A stretch of DNA of 34,022 nt from an uncultured Clostridia bacterium. Its GTDB lineage: Bacteria; Bacillota; Clostridia; TANB77; CAG-508. The DNA lies in NCBI GenBank assembly GCA_947631725.1, contig CANRML010000001.1:1-34022 (forward strand), written 5' to 3'. The notes under the pieces were generated by a model. That model saw nothing but the letters and a program-made list of their open reading frames with translations. It was not told where the DNA came from and made no database searches. Below, in pieces: positions 17,906-25,346 of this stretch. A program made the position numbers and the translations under genes. How positions within the stretch are numbered: position 1 is the stretch's first letter; every line of letters starts with the position of its first letter.

Positions 17906-17948
17906 CTACTCAGTAGTAAATATATCACTATAAGTTTTAGTTTGTCAA
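17906..17948 (-). promoter_or_regulatory. Promoter and operator-like palindrome of the XRE gene
   Basis: On the minus strand, consensus TTGACA (17943-17948), an 18-bp spacer and TATATT (17919-17924). The transcript should begin near 17912. The 11-nt palindrome CTACT-G-AGTAG covers 17906-17916, spanning the start point and touching the ribosome binding site. Its placement suggests a repressor site, most simply for the encoded XRE protein. Confidence 0.6.
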
Positions 17949-17980
17949 TGATGTTTTTTTATTTATACTTAAATATTTAT

Positions 17981-18697
17981 TTATATAATCATTTCTTCAA
18001 TATTCTGTATTTGTACATATATATCAGCATATTTTGTTTTCTCTTTTAACAATTCTATAATATTTTTTTTCATTTTTTTACTAATTTGCATTTTTAATAA
18101 ACTTACACTGCTAATTAGAGATTTGTTTTTTATTAAATTTATTGGCTCATAGTTTTGTAAGTTTATAAAATTATATGTTAAATTCATGCCATGCTCTTTA
18201 AAACTAGTATATCTGATATAGTTATTTGGAGCTTTATTCCATTTTTCAGTTCCTGTATAAATGATAATTGGTACTATAATTGCTGCTTGTTTATACTTTA
18301 CATGTGTGGTTTTCCAGTTTTGTATAAATTCAGTACATTCCACTAAAATACTATATGTTATACTATAATTTGGCTCTTTTTGGTGTTTTATTAAAAAATA
18401 TATTTCTCTTTTTTTATACTGATATATAATGGATTTGTTTTGAATATGAAGTCTTTTCAATGTATTAGAATTGATTTCCCAATCTTTAGTTTTAAAAAAA
18501 TCATTTATAAAATTTGCGACTTCTGCTTCTTTCTCAATTAACTTATCAATAATTTTATCTATTTTATTATTTTGTTCATATTGCTCTTGTTTAAAGTTTT
18601 TATTTATTTGATTTCTTTTGTTTTCTATTTTTATTGCTTTTAATATTTTTTTGTTTCCTACGCAATCTAAATAATCGTTGTAAGTAAATTTTAGCAA
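17981..18697 (-). CDS. Degenerate Rpn/PD-(D/E)XK-like protein
   Basis: 238 residues resembling the Rpn (recombination-promoting nuclease, transposase-like PD-(D/E)XK) family. The landmarks are EIYFLIKHQ followed by YSITYSILVECTEFIQNW, and then AAIIVPIIIYTGTEKWNKAP. In active relatives the motif reads LIEHQ with an acidic residue about 15 positions earlier. Here the Glu is Lys104 and the earlier Asp aligns with Ser89, leaving only Gln106 of the motif. Catalysis is therefore probably lost. The C-terminal 50 residues are helical. Translation starts at a TTG preceded by AAGGAGAG. No transposon ends are visible around it. Confidence 0.6.
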   Translation of the reverse strand: MLKFTYNDYLDCVGNKKILKAIKIENKRNQINKNFKQEQYEQNNKIDKIIDKLIEKEAEVANFINDFFKTKDWEINSNTLKRLHIQNKSIIYQYKKREIYFLIKHQKEPNYSITYSILVECTEFIQNWKTTHVKYKQAAIIVPIIIYTGTEKWNKAPNNYIRYTSFKEHGMNLTYNFINLQNYEPINLIKNKSLISSVSLLKMQISKKMKKNIIELLKEKTKYADIYVQIQNIEEMII

Positions 18698-18816
18698 CTA
18701 ATCTCTCCTTTTTATTTAATTTAAGTTTTTAGATACTTATAAACTTTTGGGGTTTTTTAGATATAAATTTTTTAAGATTTAAAATATTCTTTTCAATTTC
18801 TCGTCTATATTAACAT

Positions 18817-18857
18817 AAAAAAAGGAGGTTTGCAACATATTCGACAAAACCTCCTAA
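18817..18857 (-). terminator. Terminator of the ABC importer operon
   Basis: On the minus strand, AGGAGGTTT and AAACCTCCT form a 9-bp stem around a loop of about 15 nt, followed by seven T (17-23 of 188xx). It lies 12 bp past the binding-protein stop. Confidence 0.8.
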
Positions 18858-18869
18858 AATTTGACACAA

Positions 18870-19883
18870 TTATTTTACATTTTCACTAAATTTGTTATTT
18901 ACTATTTTATCATATGGTGCTTTTGTTTCAAGTTCACCTGCTAGTGTCATAACTTCTTGTAATTTATTAAAGCTTTCTTCTTTTAATACAGGTGTTTCGT
19001 TCCAAGCATCTATATCTTTATAACTTTGTACAGCAGTTGCAATTAGTTTTTCTTCTGTGTCAGGGAAGAAACTACTAATTACTTTAGCAATTTCATCTGC
19101 TGAGTGTTCTTTTACCCATTGTTCTCCTTTATATATTGCATTTGTAAATTTTTGAATTGTATCTTCATTTTTTTCTATATAGCTTTTCTTTGCAAAATAT
19201 GCTGTATATGGTATTTCTCCTGCTGCTTTTCCAACAGATGCTACAATATATCCTTTACCTTCATTTTGTGTTAAAGATGCTGTAGGTTCGAATAAAGTAA
19301 CATACTCTGCATCTCCACTAGTAAATGCACCTGCCATTAAATCAAATTTTATGCTATCATCTAAATTAGCATCTGTTTGAGGATTTATTCCATTTTGTTT
19401 TAGTACATATTCTAATGTCATATATGGAACTCCACCTTTTCTTCCTGGTATAACTGTTTTTCCTTTTAGGTCTTGCCAACTAAAATTATCTGTATTAGTT
19501 TTTGCAACTAAAAAAGAACCATCTTTTTTAGTCATTTGTGCAAATACTTGTGTATAGTCTTCTTTTCCTTCGTTATATACATATATTGATGCTTCTGGGC
19601 CAGCAAAGCCAATATCACATTGGTCGCTAAGTACAGCTGTCATAACAGTATCTGCTCCTCCACCTGTTGTAAGTTCAATATCTATTCCGTTTTCTTCAAA
19701 GTATCCATTATTAATGGCAACATATTGTGGAGCATAGAATATTGAACGCGTTACTTCATTTACAGCAATTTTCTTTCGTTCTACTGTGTTTGTGTTATCT
19801 TTTTTATTTAGAATTCCCATTGTAATTCCAGCTATAACGACAATTACAACCACAGCAATAGTAACAATTAACTTTTTCTTCAT
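18870..19883 (-). CDS. ABC importer substrate-binding protein (NitT/TauT/SsuA/ThiY type)
   Basis: 337 residues. An N-terminal hydrophobic segment (5-25) is followed by a periplasmic-binding fold of the NMT1/THI5 and SsuA kind. Typical blocks are IFYAPQYVAINNGYFEENGI, AVLSDQCDIGFAGPEA and DLKGKTVIPGRKGG. The ligand cannot be read from sequence; sulfonate, taurine, pyrimidine precursor and similar compounds are all possible. There is no lipobox cysteine, so the protein appears tethered by an uncleaved N-terminal helix rather than as a lipoprotein, which is unusual for Firmicutes. It is the last gene of ATPase-permease-binding protein, 64 bp after the permease. Confidence 0.85.
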   Translation of the reverse strand: MKKKLIVTIAVVVIVVIAGITMGILNKKDNTNTVERKKIAVNEVTRSIFYAPQYVAINNGYFEENGIDIELTTGGGADTVMTAVLSDQCDIGFAGPEASIYVYNEGKEDYTQVFAQMTKKDGSFLVAKTNTDNFSWQDLKGKTVIPGRKGGVPYMTLEYVLKQNGINPQTDANLDDSIKFDLMAGAFTSGDAEYVTLFEPTASLTQNEGKGYIVASVGKAAGEIPYTAYFAKKSYIEKNEDTIQKFTNAIYKGEQWVKEHSADEIAKVISSFFPDTEEKLIATAVQSYKDIDAWNETPVLKEESFNKLQEVMTLAGELETKAPYDKIVNNKFSENVK

Positions 19884-19947
19884 TATATTCCTCCTTATAA
19901 TTTATTTAATATATTTTATGTTTATATAATGAATATGTGAGTTCTCT

Positions 19948-20748
19948 TTACTTAAATTTTTTGCTGTTTAAAATACATTTTTCTAGTAAAACAACTATAC
20001 CATACATTATACCTGCTAAAACTCCTAGAATAATTACACTTGTCATAACTAAGTCTAATTTAAATACTTGCCCACCATATACAATTAAATATCCTAATCC
20101 TGCTTTTGATACTAAAAATTCTCCAGATATTACTCCTACTAATGATAATCCTATATTTACTTTTAATGAGCTAATAAATGTTGAAATATTTGCTGGCAGT
20201 ATTATTTTAGTCAAAATTTGAAATTTAGTTGCTTTAAAAGTTTTTGCCATTTTAATTAAATTTTCATCTGTTCTAAGAAATCCATTTAGGTTTTCTAAAA
20301 TTGTAACTATAAGAGAGATAGCAATTGCCATAACTATGATTGCTTGAGTTCCTGCTCCTACCCATATAATTATAATTGGTCCTAAAGCTACTTTAGGCAA
20401 ACTATTTAATACAACAAGATATGGATCTGCTACTTTTGCCAAAAAATTTGACCACCATAAAATAATGGCAATAACAATTCCCAATGTTGTTCCTAATAAA
20501 AAGCCTACAACAGTTTCATATGTTGTAACTTGTATATGATGAACTAAATCATTTGCTCCTAAATTTGTGAGTGTTGCCCATATTCTACTTGGTTGACTTG
20601 TAATAAAACTATCTATAATTTCTTTATTTGCCATCCATTCCCATATGCCTAAAAATGCAATTAGTATAAAAACTTGAGTTATCGCAACAAGTATTTTGTT
20701 TTTTCTTCTTTTTTGTAGATATTTTTTTCTATCATTTGTTTTCATCAA
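19948..20748 (-). CDS. ABC importer permease (SsuC/TauC type)
   Basis: 266 residues, about six transmembrane segments, BPD_transp_1 family. The EAA-type cytoplasmic loop that docks the ATPase is seen as MAKTFKATKFQILTKIILP (about residues 163-181). Its start overlaps the end of the ATPase gene by 17 bp, indicating translational coupling. The N-terminal Lys/Arg-rich segment precedes the first helix. The partners are the ATPase upstream and the binding protein downstream. Confidence 0.9.
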   Translation of the reverse strand: MMKTNDRKKYLQKRRKNKILVAITQVFILIAFLGIWEWMANKEIIDSFITSQPSRIWATLTNLGANDLVHHIQVTTYETVVGFLLGTTLGIVIAIILWWSNFLAKVADPYLVVLNSLPKVALGPIIIIWVGAGTQAIIVMAIAISLIVTILENLNGFLRTDENLIKMAKTFKATKFQILTKIILPANISTFISSLKVNIGLSLVGVISGEFLVSKAGLGYLIVYGGQVFKLDLVMTSVIILGVLAGIMYGIVVLLEKCILNSKKFK

Positions 20749-21505
20749 CGCCCAACTCCTTCCATAATGTATTAAAATATTTGCTGAATTTTGGACTTTC
20801 TCTACAACTTATTGGATTTCTTTCTTCCTCTTCAAATTCCATTGTATGAATATCTTTAATTGTTCCTGGTCTTTTTGTTAAAACAATTACTCTATCTGAC
20901 ATACTAATTGCTTCAGATATATCATGTGTAACAATAAGTGCTGTAATGTTTTCTTTTCTTAAAATATTGTAGATGTCATTTGTTACCATTATTCTTGTTT
21001 GATAATCTAATGCTGAAAATGCTTCGTCTAATAGCAAGATTTTAGGTTTTATGGCTAAGGTTCTAATAAGTGCTACTCTTTGTCTCATACCACCTGATAA
21101 TTCTTGTGGATATTTATCTTTAAATTCATATAAATTATATTTTTGAAGTAAATTTTTTACATATTCATTACTTTCTTTGCTTTTTATTCCTTTGAGTTCT
21201 AGTCCTAACATAACATTACTCCAAATTGTTCTCCACTCTAATAGGCAATCTTTTTGTAACATATATCCTATTTCTTTAGATATTCCTTCTACTTTTTTGC
21301 CTTGTATAAATATTTCGCCTTCTGTTTTTTCTTCTAATCCACTAATTATTGATAATAGTGTTGATTTTCCACATCCACTAGGTCCAATAATACTAACAAA
21401 TTCACCAGCTTTGATTTTAAAATTTATATTTTCTAGAGCTTTTATTTCTCCCTTTGGAGTTTGATAAATTTTACTCATATTTTTTACTTCTAATATTTTT
21501 TCCAT
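20732..21505 (-). CDS. ABC importer ATP-binding protein (SsuB/TauB type)
   Basis: 257 residues with all ABC motifs: Walker A GPSGCGKST (41-49), the Q-loop GYMLQKDCLLEW, signature LSGGMRQRVA, Walker B ILLLDEAFSALD and the switch histidine in IVTHDISEA. It powers the NitT/TauT-type importer and is the first gene of its operon. The start follows AAGGAGGAAC. A TATAAT lies at 21529-21534 on the minus strand but lacks a convincing -35. I see no TPP or other riboswitch ahead of the operon, so the ligand stays open. Confidence 0.92.
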   Translation of the reverse strand: MEKILEVKNMSKIYQTPKGEIKALENINFKIKAGEFVSIIGPSGCGKSTLLSIISGLEEKTEGEIFIQGKKVEGISKEIGYMLQKDCLLEWRTIWSNVMLGLELKGIKSKESNEYVKNLLQKYNLYEFKDKYPQELSGGMRQRVALIRTLAIKPKILLLDEAFSALDYQTRIMVTNDIYNILRKENITALIVTHDISEAISMSDRVIVLTKRPGTIKDIHTMEFEEEERNPISCRESPKFSKYFNTLWKELGVDENK

Positions 21506-21603
21506 AAGTTCCTCCTTTTCTATTGCCTATTATATTTTATGTTAATCATATTTATGGAGTGACTGACAAATTTTATATATCTATTTATTTTTCTATTGAA
21601 TTA

Positions 21604-21612
21604 TGCTATCAT
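21604..21612 (+). promoter_or_regulatory. Candidate extended -10 promoter for the J-domain gene
   Basis: TG-C-TATCAT at 21604-21612 forms an extended -10 with a poor -35. It would start transcription about 23 nt before the ATG. No better plus-strand promoter is seen in this 136-bp divergent gap. Confidence 0.35.
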
Positions 21613-21641
21613 ATTTATAACAATAGATTTAGGAGAAATTT

Positions 21642-22262
21642 ATGAAAAACTATTATGAGATATTAGAAGTTTCACAGTCTGCTTCACAAGAAGTAATAGA
21701 AAAGGCATATAAAGCATTAGCAAAAAAATATCATCCCGATTTACAAGATGGGATTGATAAAACATATGCTGAGAAAAAAATGAAAGAGCTTAATGAAGCT
21801 TATGATGTTATTTCTAATCAAGAAAAAAGAAAATCTTATGATTTCGAACTTGAAAAATTTGAACGAGAAAAACTAGTAAATAGCCAGCAAGAAATAAACC
21901 AGGCAAATAGTAATAAAGAAAAATATACTCAATCAGATGTTGCTTCTATACAAGAGCAACAAATTCAAAATGAATATATTCAAAAGCAACAACAACTTCA
22001 ATTTGAATTAGAAAAAAAGCAAGCTATTGAAAAGGCTTATCATGACGCATATATTCAAGATTTAAAAAATCGTGGTTATAAAATAAAATATAAAAAGACT
22101 TTTAAACAACATTTAAGAAATTTTATTACTATTTTAATTGTTATACTTATACTATTAGCAATTTTTCAAATTCCTTTTGTAAAAAATTATTTTGTTAATT
22201 TATATAATGAAAATGAACTCATTAAATGGATTGTTGATTTGTTTTCACTATCAAAAAAATAA
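21642..22262 (+). CDS. Membrane-anchored J-domain protein
   Basis: 206 residues. An N-terminal DnaJ domain (1-67) has the HPD tripeptide at 31-33, needed to stimulate Hsp70 ATPase. A Gln/Glu/Lys-rich coiled coil follows (about 75-140). A single transmembrane helix (about 158-180) and a short tail end the protein. The Gly/Phe, zinc-finger and C-terminal client-binding regions of classical DnaJ are absent, so this is a type III J-protein that probably recruits DnaK to the membrane. Its client is unknown. The start follows TTAGGAGAA. It is monocistronic and ends in the terminator that overlaps its stop codon. Confidence 0.88.
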   Translation: MKNYYEILEVSQSASQEVIEKAYKALAKKYHPDLQDGIDKTYAEKKMKELNEAYDVISNQEKRKSYDFELEKFEREKLVNSQQEINQANSNKEKYTQSDVASIQEQQIQNEYIQKQQQLQFELEKKQAIEKAYHDAYIQDLKNRGYKIKYKKTFKQHLRNFITILIVILILLAIFQIPFVKNYFVNLYNENELIKWIVDLFSLSKK

Positions 22263-22288
22263 TTGCTTTATTTTTAGCAATTATTTTT
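22256..22288. terminator. Bidirectional terminator between the J-protein and trmL
   Basis: AATAATTGCT (22258-22267) pairs with AGCAATTATT (22276-22285) with A-runs and T-runs on the flanks. It serves the convergent genes on both sides. The J-protein stop codon lies inside the left arm. Confidence 0.75.
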
Positions 22289-22291
22289 ATA

Positions 22292-22795
22292 TTATTTATC
22301 AAAATATGTACTTACTTTTTGTAAGTCTTCAAATTTGTGTTGTCTTAATATTTCATATGTGATTATAGCAACAGAATTTGACAAATTTAATGACCTTAAT
22401 GTAGATAACATTGGTATTCGTATTGTTTTTGTATCTAAATATTTTTTTAGTAATTCTTCTGGTAATCCTTTTGTTTCTTTTCCATATAAAATGAAAACTT
22501 CATCCATTTGTGAATAATCTATATCTGTATATTTTGTTTTTCCTTTTGTTGTTGCAAAAAACATATTGTTCTCTTCTGGTTTATACTTGTCTAAAAAGTC
22601 TTTTAATGAATTATGTTCTTCTATTTCAACTTTATCCCAATAGTCTAATCCTGCTCTTTTTATTGATTTTTCGTCTATTTTAAATCCTAAGGGATGCACT
22701 AAATGCAATTTTGACCCTGTTATTGCACAGGTTCTAGCAATATTTCCTGTGTTTTGTGGAATTTCAGGTTCGACCATTACAGTGTGTATTATCAT
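22292..22795 (-). CDS. trmL: tRNA (cytidine/uridine-34 2'-O)-methyltransferase
   Basis: A 167-residue single-domain SPOUT enzyme that methylates the wobble ribose of certain tRNA-Leu. The SAM-binding knot motifs are intact: EIPQNTGNIARTC (about 10-22), ILYGKETKGLPEELL and IPMLSTLRSLNLSNSVAI. The length fits TrmL rather than the longer TrmH/RlmB proteins. Its start lies only 20 bp after the aquaporin terminator hairpin and no separate promoter fits in between, so expression seems to rely on read-through. Confidence 0.92.
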   Translation of the reverse strand: MIIHTVMVEPEIPQNTGNIARTCAITGSKLHLVHPLGFKIDEKSIKRAGLDYWDKVEIEEHNSLKDFLDKYKPEENNMFFATTKGKTKYTDIDYSQMDEVFILYGKETKGLPEELLKKYLDTKTIRIPMLSTLRSLNLSNSVAIITYEILRQHKFEDLQKVSTYFDK

Positions 22796-22814
22796 TTTTT
22801 CACTTTCTTTCTTT

Positions 22815-22848
22815 AAAAAATTTGAGGGTAGATGTTTTATCTACCCCC
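22815..22848 (-). terminator. Terminator (possibly leaky) after the aquaporin
   Basis: On the minus strand, GGGTAGAT and ATCTACCC form an 8-bp stem with a 5-nt loop (22826-22846). Four nucleotides separate it from a T6 run. That gap may let some polymerase continue into trmL. Confidence 0.65.
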
Positions 22849-22864
22849 ATTATTTCAGTTTTTT

Positions 22865-23545
22865 CTATTTGTTTTCTTCTTTATTTAAAAATTTAAATGT
22901 AAATGCTGCTATTGCAGAACCTACTAATGGTGCTAAGATAAATACCCATACTTGTTTTAATGCTTCTCCACCTAAAAATAATGCTGGTGCTAAGCTTCTT
23001 GCTGGGTTTACAGATGTTCCTGTTAATTGAATTCCCATAATATGTACAAATGCTAGTGTTAATCCGATAACCACACCTGCTATTTGTGATTTACTTTCAT
23101 CTGATGTTACTCCTAAAATTGTGTAAACAAATACAAATGTTAAAACAACTTCTGTAATAATTGCTCCTAACATATTTAAGTTAATAGGTGATAATTCTCC
23201 AAATCCATTTGCTCCTAATCCTGTTACTGCAACATCTAATCCAGAACATGCAATAATTCCATAAAGGATTCCTATTCCTATTACTGCACCAATAACTTGT
23301 GCAATTACATATCCTATAAAGTCTTTTACTGTTAGTTTTTTGTTAATTAACATTGCTAAAGATACTGCTGGATTGATATGGCATCCTGATATGTTTCCTA
23401 TAACATAAGCCATAGCTACAATTGATAGTCCAAATGCTAGAGCAATTCCTAATATTCCTAATACTCCTCCTGAAAGTGCTGCGCTTCCGCAACCAAATAA
23501 TACAAGTACTGCCGTTCCTATACACTCACATAAATATTTTTTCAT
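22865..23545 (-). CDS. Aquaporin (MIP family, AqpZ-like)
   Basis: 226 residues, six transmembrane helices and two half-helices carrying the NPA motifs: HINPAVSL (NPA 58-60) and SVNPARSL (NPA 180-182). The arginine after the second NPA and a histidine in helix 5 (AFVHIMG) fit the narrow water-type selectivity filter of AqpZ rather than glycerol facilitators, which are longer. It probably conducts water. It has its own consensus promoter at the end of the upstream methyltransferase gene and a GGAGGGGA ribosome binding site. Confidence 0.93.
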   Translation of the reverse strand: MKKYLCECIGTAVLVLFGCGSAALSGGVLGILGIALAFGLSIVAMAYVIGNISGCHINPAVSLAMLINKKLTVKDFIGYVIAQVIGAVIGIGILYGIIACSGLDVAVTGLGANGFGELSPINLNMLGAIITEVVLTFVFVYTILGVTSDESKSQIAGVVIGLTLAFVHIMGIQLTGTSVNPARSLAPALFLGGEALKQVWVFILAPLVGSAIAAFTFKFLNKEENK

Positions 23546-23567
23546 ATATTCCCCTCCTTATGGCTTT

Positions 23568-23596
23568 ATTATATTGTAACATTATTTTTTTGTCAA
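23568..23596 (-). promoter_or_regulatory. Consensus sigma-A promoter of the aquaporin gene
   Basis: On the minus strand, perfect TTGACA (23591-23596), a 17-bp spacer and perfect TATAAT (23568-23573). The -35 box overlaps the last codons of the upstream rRNA methyltransferase gene. This is the only promoter in the window with both hexamers matching consensus. Confidence 0.8.
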
Positions 23597-24382
23597 TAAT
23601 ATCTTTTGTCTGACATATTCATATCCAATAATTCCTGTTGCAACAGATGCATTTAGGCTTTCTGTCTTTCCTAACATAGGGATTTTTATTTTTTTGTCTG
23701 CCATTTCTTGTATTTGTTTTGATACTCCATTTGCTTCATTTCCAATGACTATTGCTTTTTTATAGTATTTTATATCATAAATACTTTCATCTGTTTGTAA
23801 AGAGGTTACCACTACTTCAAATTTATGTTTTTTTACTTCTTTTAAAGTTTTGCTTAAATCTTCGCATTCTAATATATTAACTCTAAAAATTGCTCCCATT
23901 GTTGAACGTACAACTTTTGGATTAAATACATCTGCTGTTCCTTTTGATACTAAAATTTGTGTTAATCCAATACTATCTACTGTTCTTAAGATTGTTCCTA
24001 AATTTCCTGGATCTTGAATATCGTCTAAAGCTATTAAAATATCTTCGTTATAGTTTATTTGTTGATTTGGGTTTGTTTTTTCTAAAATTGCAATAATTCC
24101 TTGTGGTGCAACAACACTTGTAAGGCTTTCAAATACTTTTTTTGTTACATATATACATTCATATTTAGCAATTTCATACATTAAGTCTTTTGGTATTGCT
24201 TCTGTTTTTTCACAATCGTCACAAATTACAATTTGATTGATTTTTACTTTTTCTTGTATAGCTTCTGAAATTAATTTAATACCTTCTATAATATATTCAT
24301 TGCTCAAGTCTCTATATTTTTTGTCTTTTAACTTTTTTATATGTTTAATATATTCATTTTCTTTACTTGATATTGTTTGCAT
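23582..24382 (-). CDS. TrmH/SpoU-family rRNA 2'-O-methyltransferase (RlmB/YsgA-like)
   Basis: 266 residues. The N-terminal substrate-binding domain (about 1-100) begins with the typical NEYIKHIKKLKDKKYRD. The SPOUT catalytic domain contains the three family motifs: DPGNLGTILRTVDSIG (about 124-139), IVIGNEANGVS, and IPMLGKTESLNASVA. It probably 2'-O-methylates a ribose in 23S rRNA or a tRNA; the exact target cannot be read. It is transcribed from its own promoter and sits upstream of the aquaporin gene. Confidence 0.9.
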   Translation of the reverse strand: MQTISSKENEYIKHIKKLKDKKYRDLSNEYIIEGIKLISEAIQEKVKINQIVICDDCEKTEAIPKDLMYEIAKYECIYVTKKVFESLTSVVAPQGIIAILEKTNPNQQINYNEDILIALDDIQDPGNLGTILRTVDSIGLTQILVSKGTADVFNPKVVRSTMGAIFRVNILECEDLSKTLKEVKKHKFEVVVTSLQTDESIYDIKYYKKAIVIGNEANGVSKQIQEMADKKIKIPMLGKTESLNASVATGIIGYEYVRQKILLTKK

Positions 24383-24437
24383 ATTTCTTCCTTTCTAAAT
24401 TTTATTTTACTCTTTTAAAGTTTTTTTATACTTTTTA

Positions 24438-24466
24438 ATTATATTATTTTTTTATATTTTTTTCAA
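24438..24466 (-). promoter_or_regulatory. Sigma-A promoter of the TrmH-family gene
   Basis: On the minus strand, TTGAAA (24461-24466), a 17-bp spacer and TATAAT (24438-24443). Confidence 0.65.
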
Positions 24467-24541
24467 TCCTTATCAAGTAGAAAACGCCGTAGTTTCAGTT
24501 GAATTATATTGGATTATAAATTGGGCATGTATTTTGTATAA

Positions 24542-24637
24542 TAAAAATAGCTTAACACTTGTTATCAAGTATCAAGCTATTTAGCTTTTCATCATAGGTC
24601 TAAAACCTATGGCATTGGCATACCGCCTCAAATATCT
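24542..24637 (-). ncRNA. Predicted ~96-nt small RNA with its own promoter and terminator
   Basis: A complete non-coding transcription unit can be read on the minus strand. Its 5' part contains GAGGCGG followed by two overlapping mini-starts (ATGCCAATGCCATAG). Next is a hairpin with a 7-bp stem, CATAGGT/ACCTATG (24593-24611), and a 5-nt loop. The 3' end is an intrinsic terminator: AATAGCTT/AAGCTATT (24546-24553 with 24574-24581), continued by an inner ACTTG/CAAGT stem and a TTTTT tract. No ORF longer than a few codons fits. I do not recognise the family. It lies 3' of the PemK/MazF-like gene on the same strand but has a separate promoter. Confidence 0.65.
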
Positions 24638-24643
24638 ATATTA

Positions 24644-24672
24644 AGTATAGCATTTTTTAAACGATAAGTCAA
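24644..24672 (-). promoter_or_regulatory. Strong sigma-A promoter of the small RNA
   Basis: On the minus strand, TTGACT (24667-24672), a 17-bp spacer ending in an extended TGC, and TATACT (24644-24649). No protein start follows; transcription would run straight into the hairpin RNA. Confidence 0.75.
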
Positions 24673-24722
24673 TCAAAACATAAAATTCATTTCTATGTTT
24701 CATAATTAGTATATGCAATATA

Positions 24723-25316
24723 TTATTGATTATTTTGTAATTTTTGCATTTTATAATGTATTGGTTCAAATATCTGTTCAAATAATTTTACATAAATTTT
24801 GTCAAAAAATTGTTTTGAAGTTTTGCCTAATCTTGAAATAACCCTATTTTTATCAATGTATATAGCTTCATATAACATAATTACAGTTTTTCTTTGAAAG
24901 CCATCATTTGTAGTTCCAACTTCAAATTCTGGGTAAATATTACCGTTTCTATCTTTTCTTGGTATACCGCTTGAACAAGGAACTATAAATATTTTGGTAG
25001 CAGTTTCTTTTATAACAATAGCAGGGTGTATATATGCAAATTCTCTATCATAATTATTCCAACCTAAATCGACTAAAAGAATTTCACCTAAACTATATTT
25101 AGTAAAATTGTTTTTCTGTGATGCTGCTAAGTGTTTTTCATTTGATTCTATCCATAAAGCAATCTCATATGCAGATTGTTTAATTAATTTAACCTCATAA
25201 TTTTTTAAAGATGTAAAAAACTCTTTTTTTAGTTTTTCATCTTCCATAAATTTTATGTTTTTAAATTTTGTATCATTTCTTTTTATTAAATTTATAATAT
25301 TTTTATTTATATCCAT
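24723..25316 (-). CDS. PemK/MazF-like protein with N-terminal extension, orphan
   Basis: 197 residues. The C-terminal part (about 72-190) has the MazF/PemK SH3-like fold: GEILLVDLGW, then HPAIVI, then IFIVPCSSG. MazF proteins are endoribonucleases that cleave mRNA. In E. coli MazF the second block reads HRPAVV; here the residue before Pro is His, replacing the catalytic-site Arg, so activity is uncertain. The first 70 residues are helical, Lys-rich and unassigned. No antitoxin gene (AbrB, RHH or Phd type) lies on either side. It has its own promoter, and a small RNA gene follows. The ribosome binding site is weak (GGAAGTGAT). Confidence 0.75.
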   Translation of the reverse strand: MDINKNIINLIKRNDTKFKNIKFMEDEKLKKEFFTSLKNYEVKLIKQSAYEIALWIESNEKHLAASQKNNFTKYSLGEILLVDLGWNNYDREFAYIHPAIVIKETATKIFIVPCSSGIPRKDRNGNIYPEFEVGTTNDGFQRKTVIMLYEAIYIDKNRVISRLGKTSKQFFDKIYVKLFEQIFEPIHYKMQKLQNNQ

Positions 25317-25346
25317 ATATATTTATCACTTCCTATTTTTTGGAAA

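Noticed and set aside
21506..21641. TPP or other riboswitch ahead of the ABC importer
   Set aside because: The gap is 136 bp, AT-rich, and lacks the CUGAGA-type or other known conserved motifs.
24480..24530. IS200/IS605-type end or TnpB guide-RNA remnant (GCCGTAGTTTCAGTTGAAT)
   Set aside because: No transposase, TnpB or second end is nearby, and the resemblance is only impressionistic.
24514..24660. Plus-strand transcript opposite the small RNA (TATAAT at 24537, weak hairpin near 24636-24656)
   Set aside because: The -35 is poor and the only ORF is 11 codons; the minus-strand unit has far better signals. It remains possible but unsupported.
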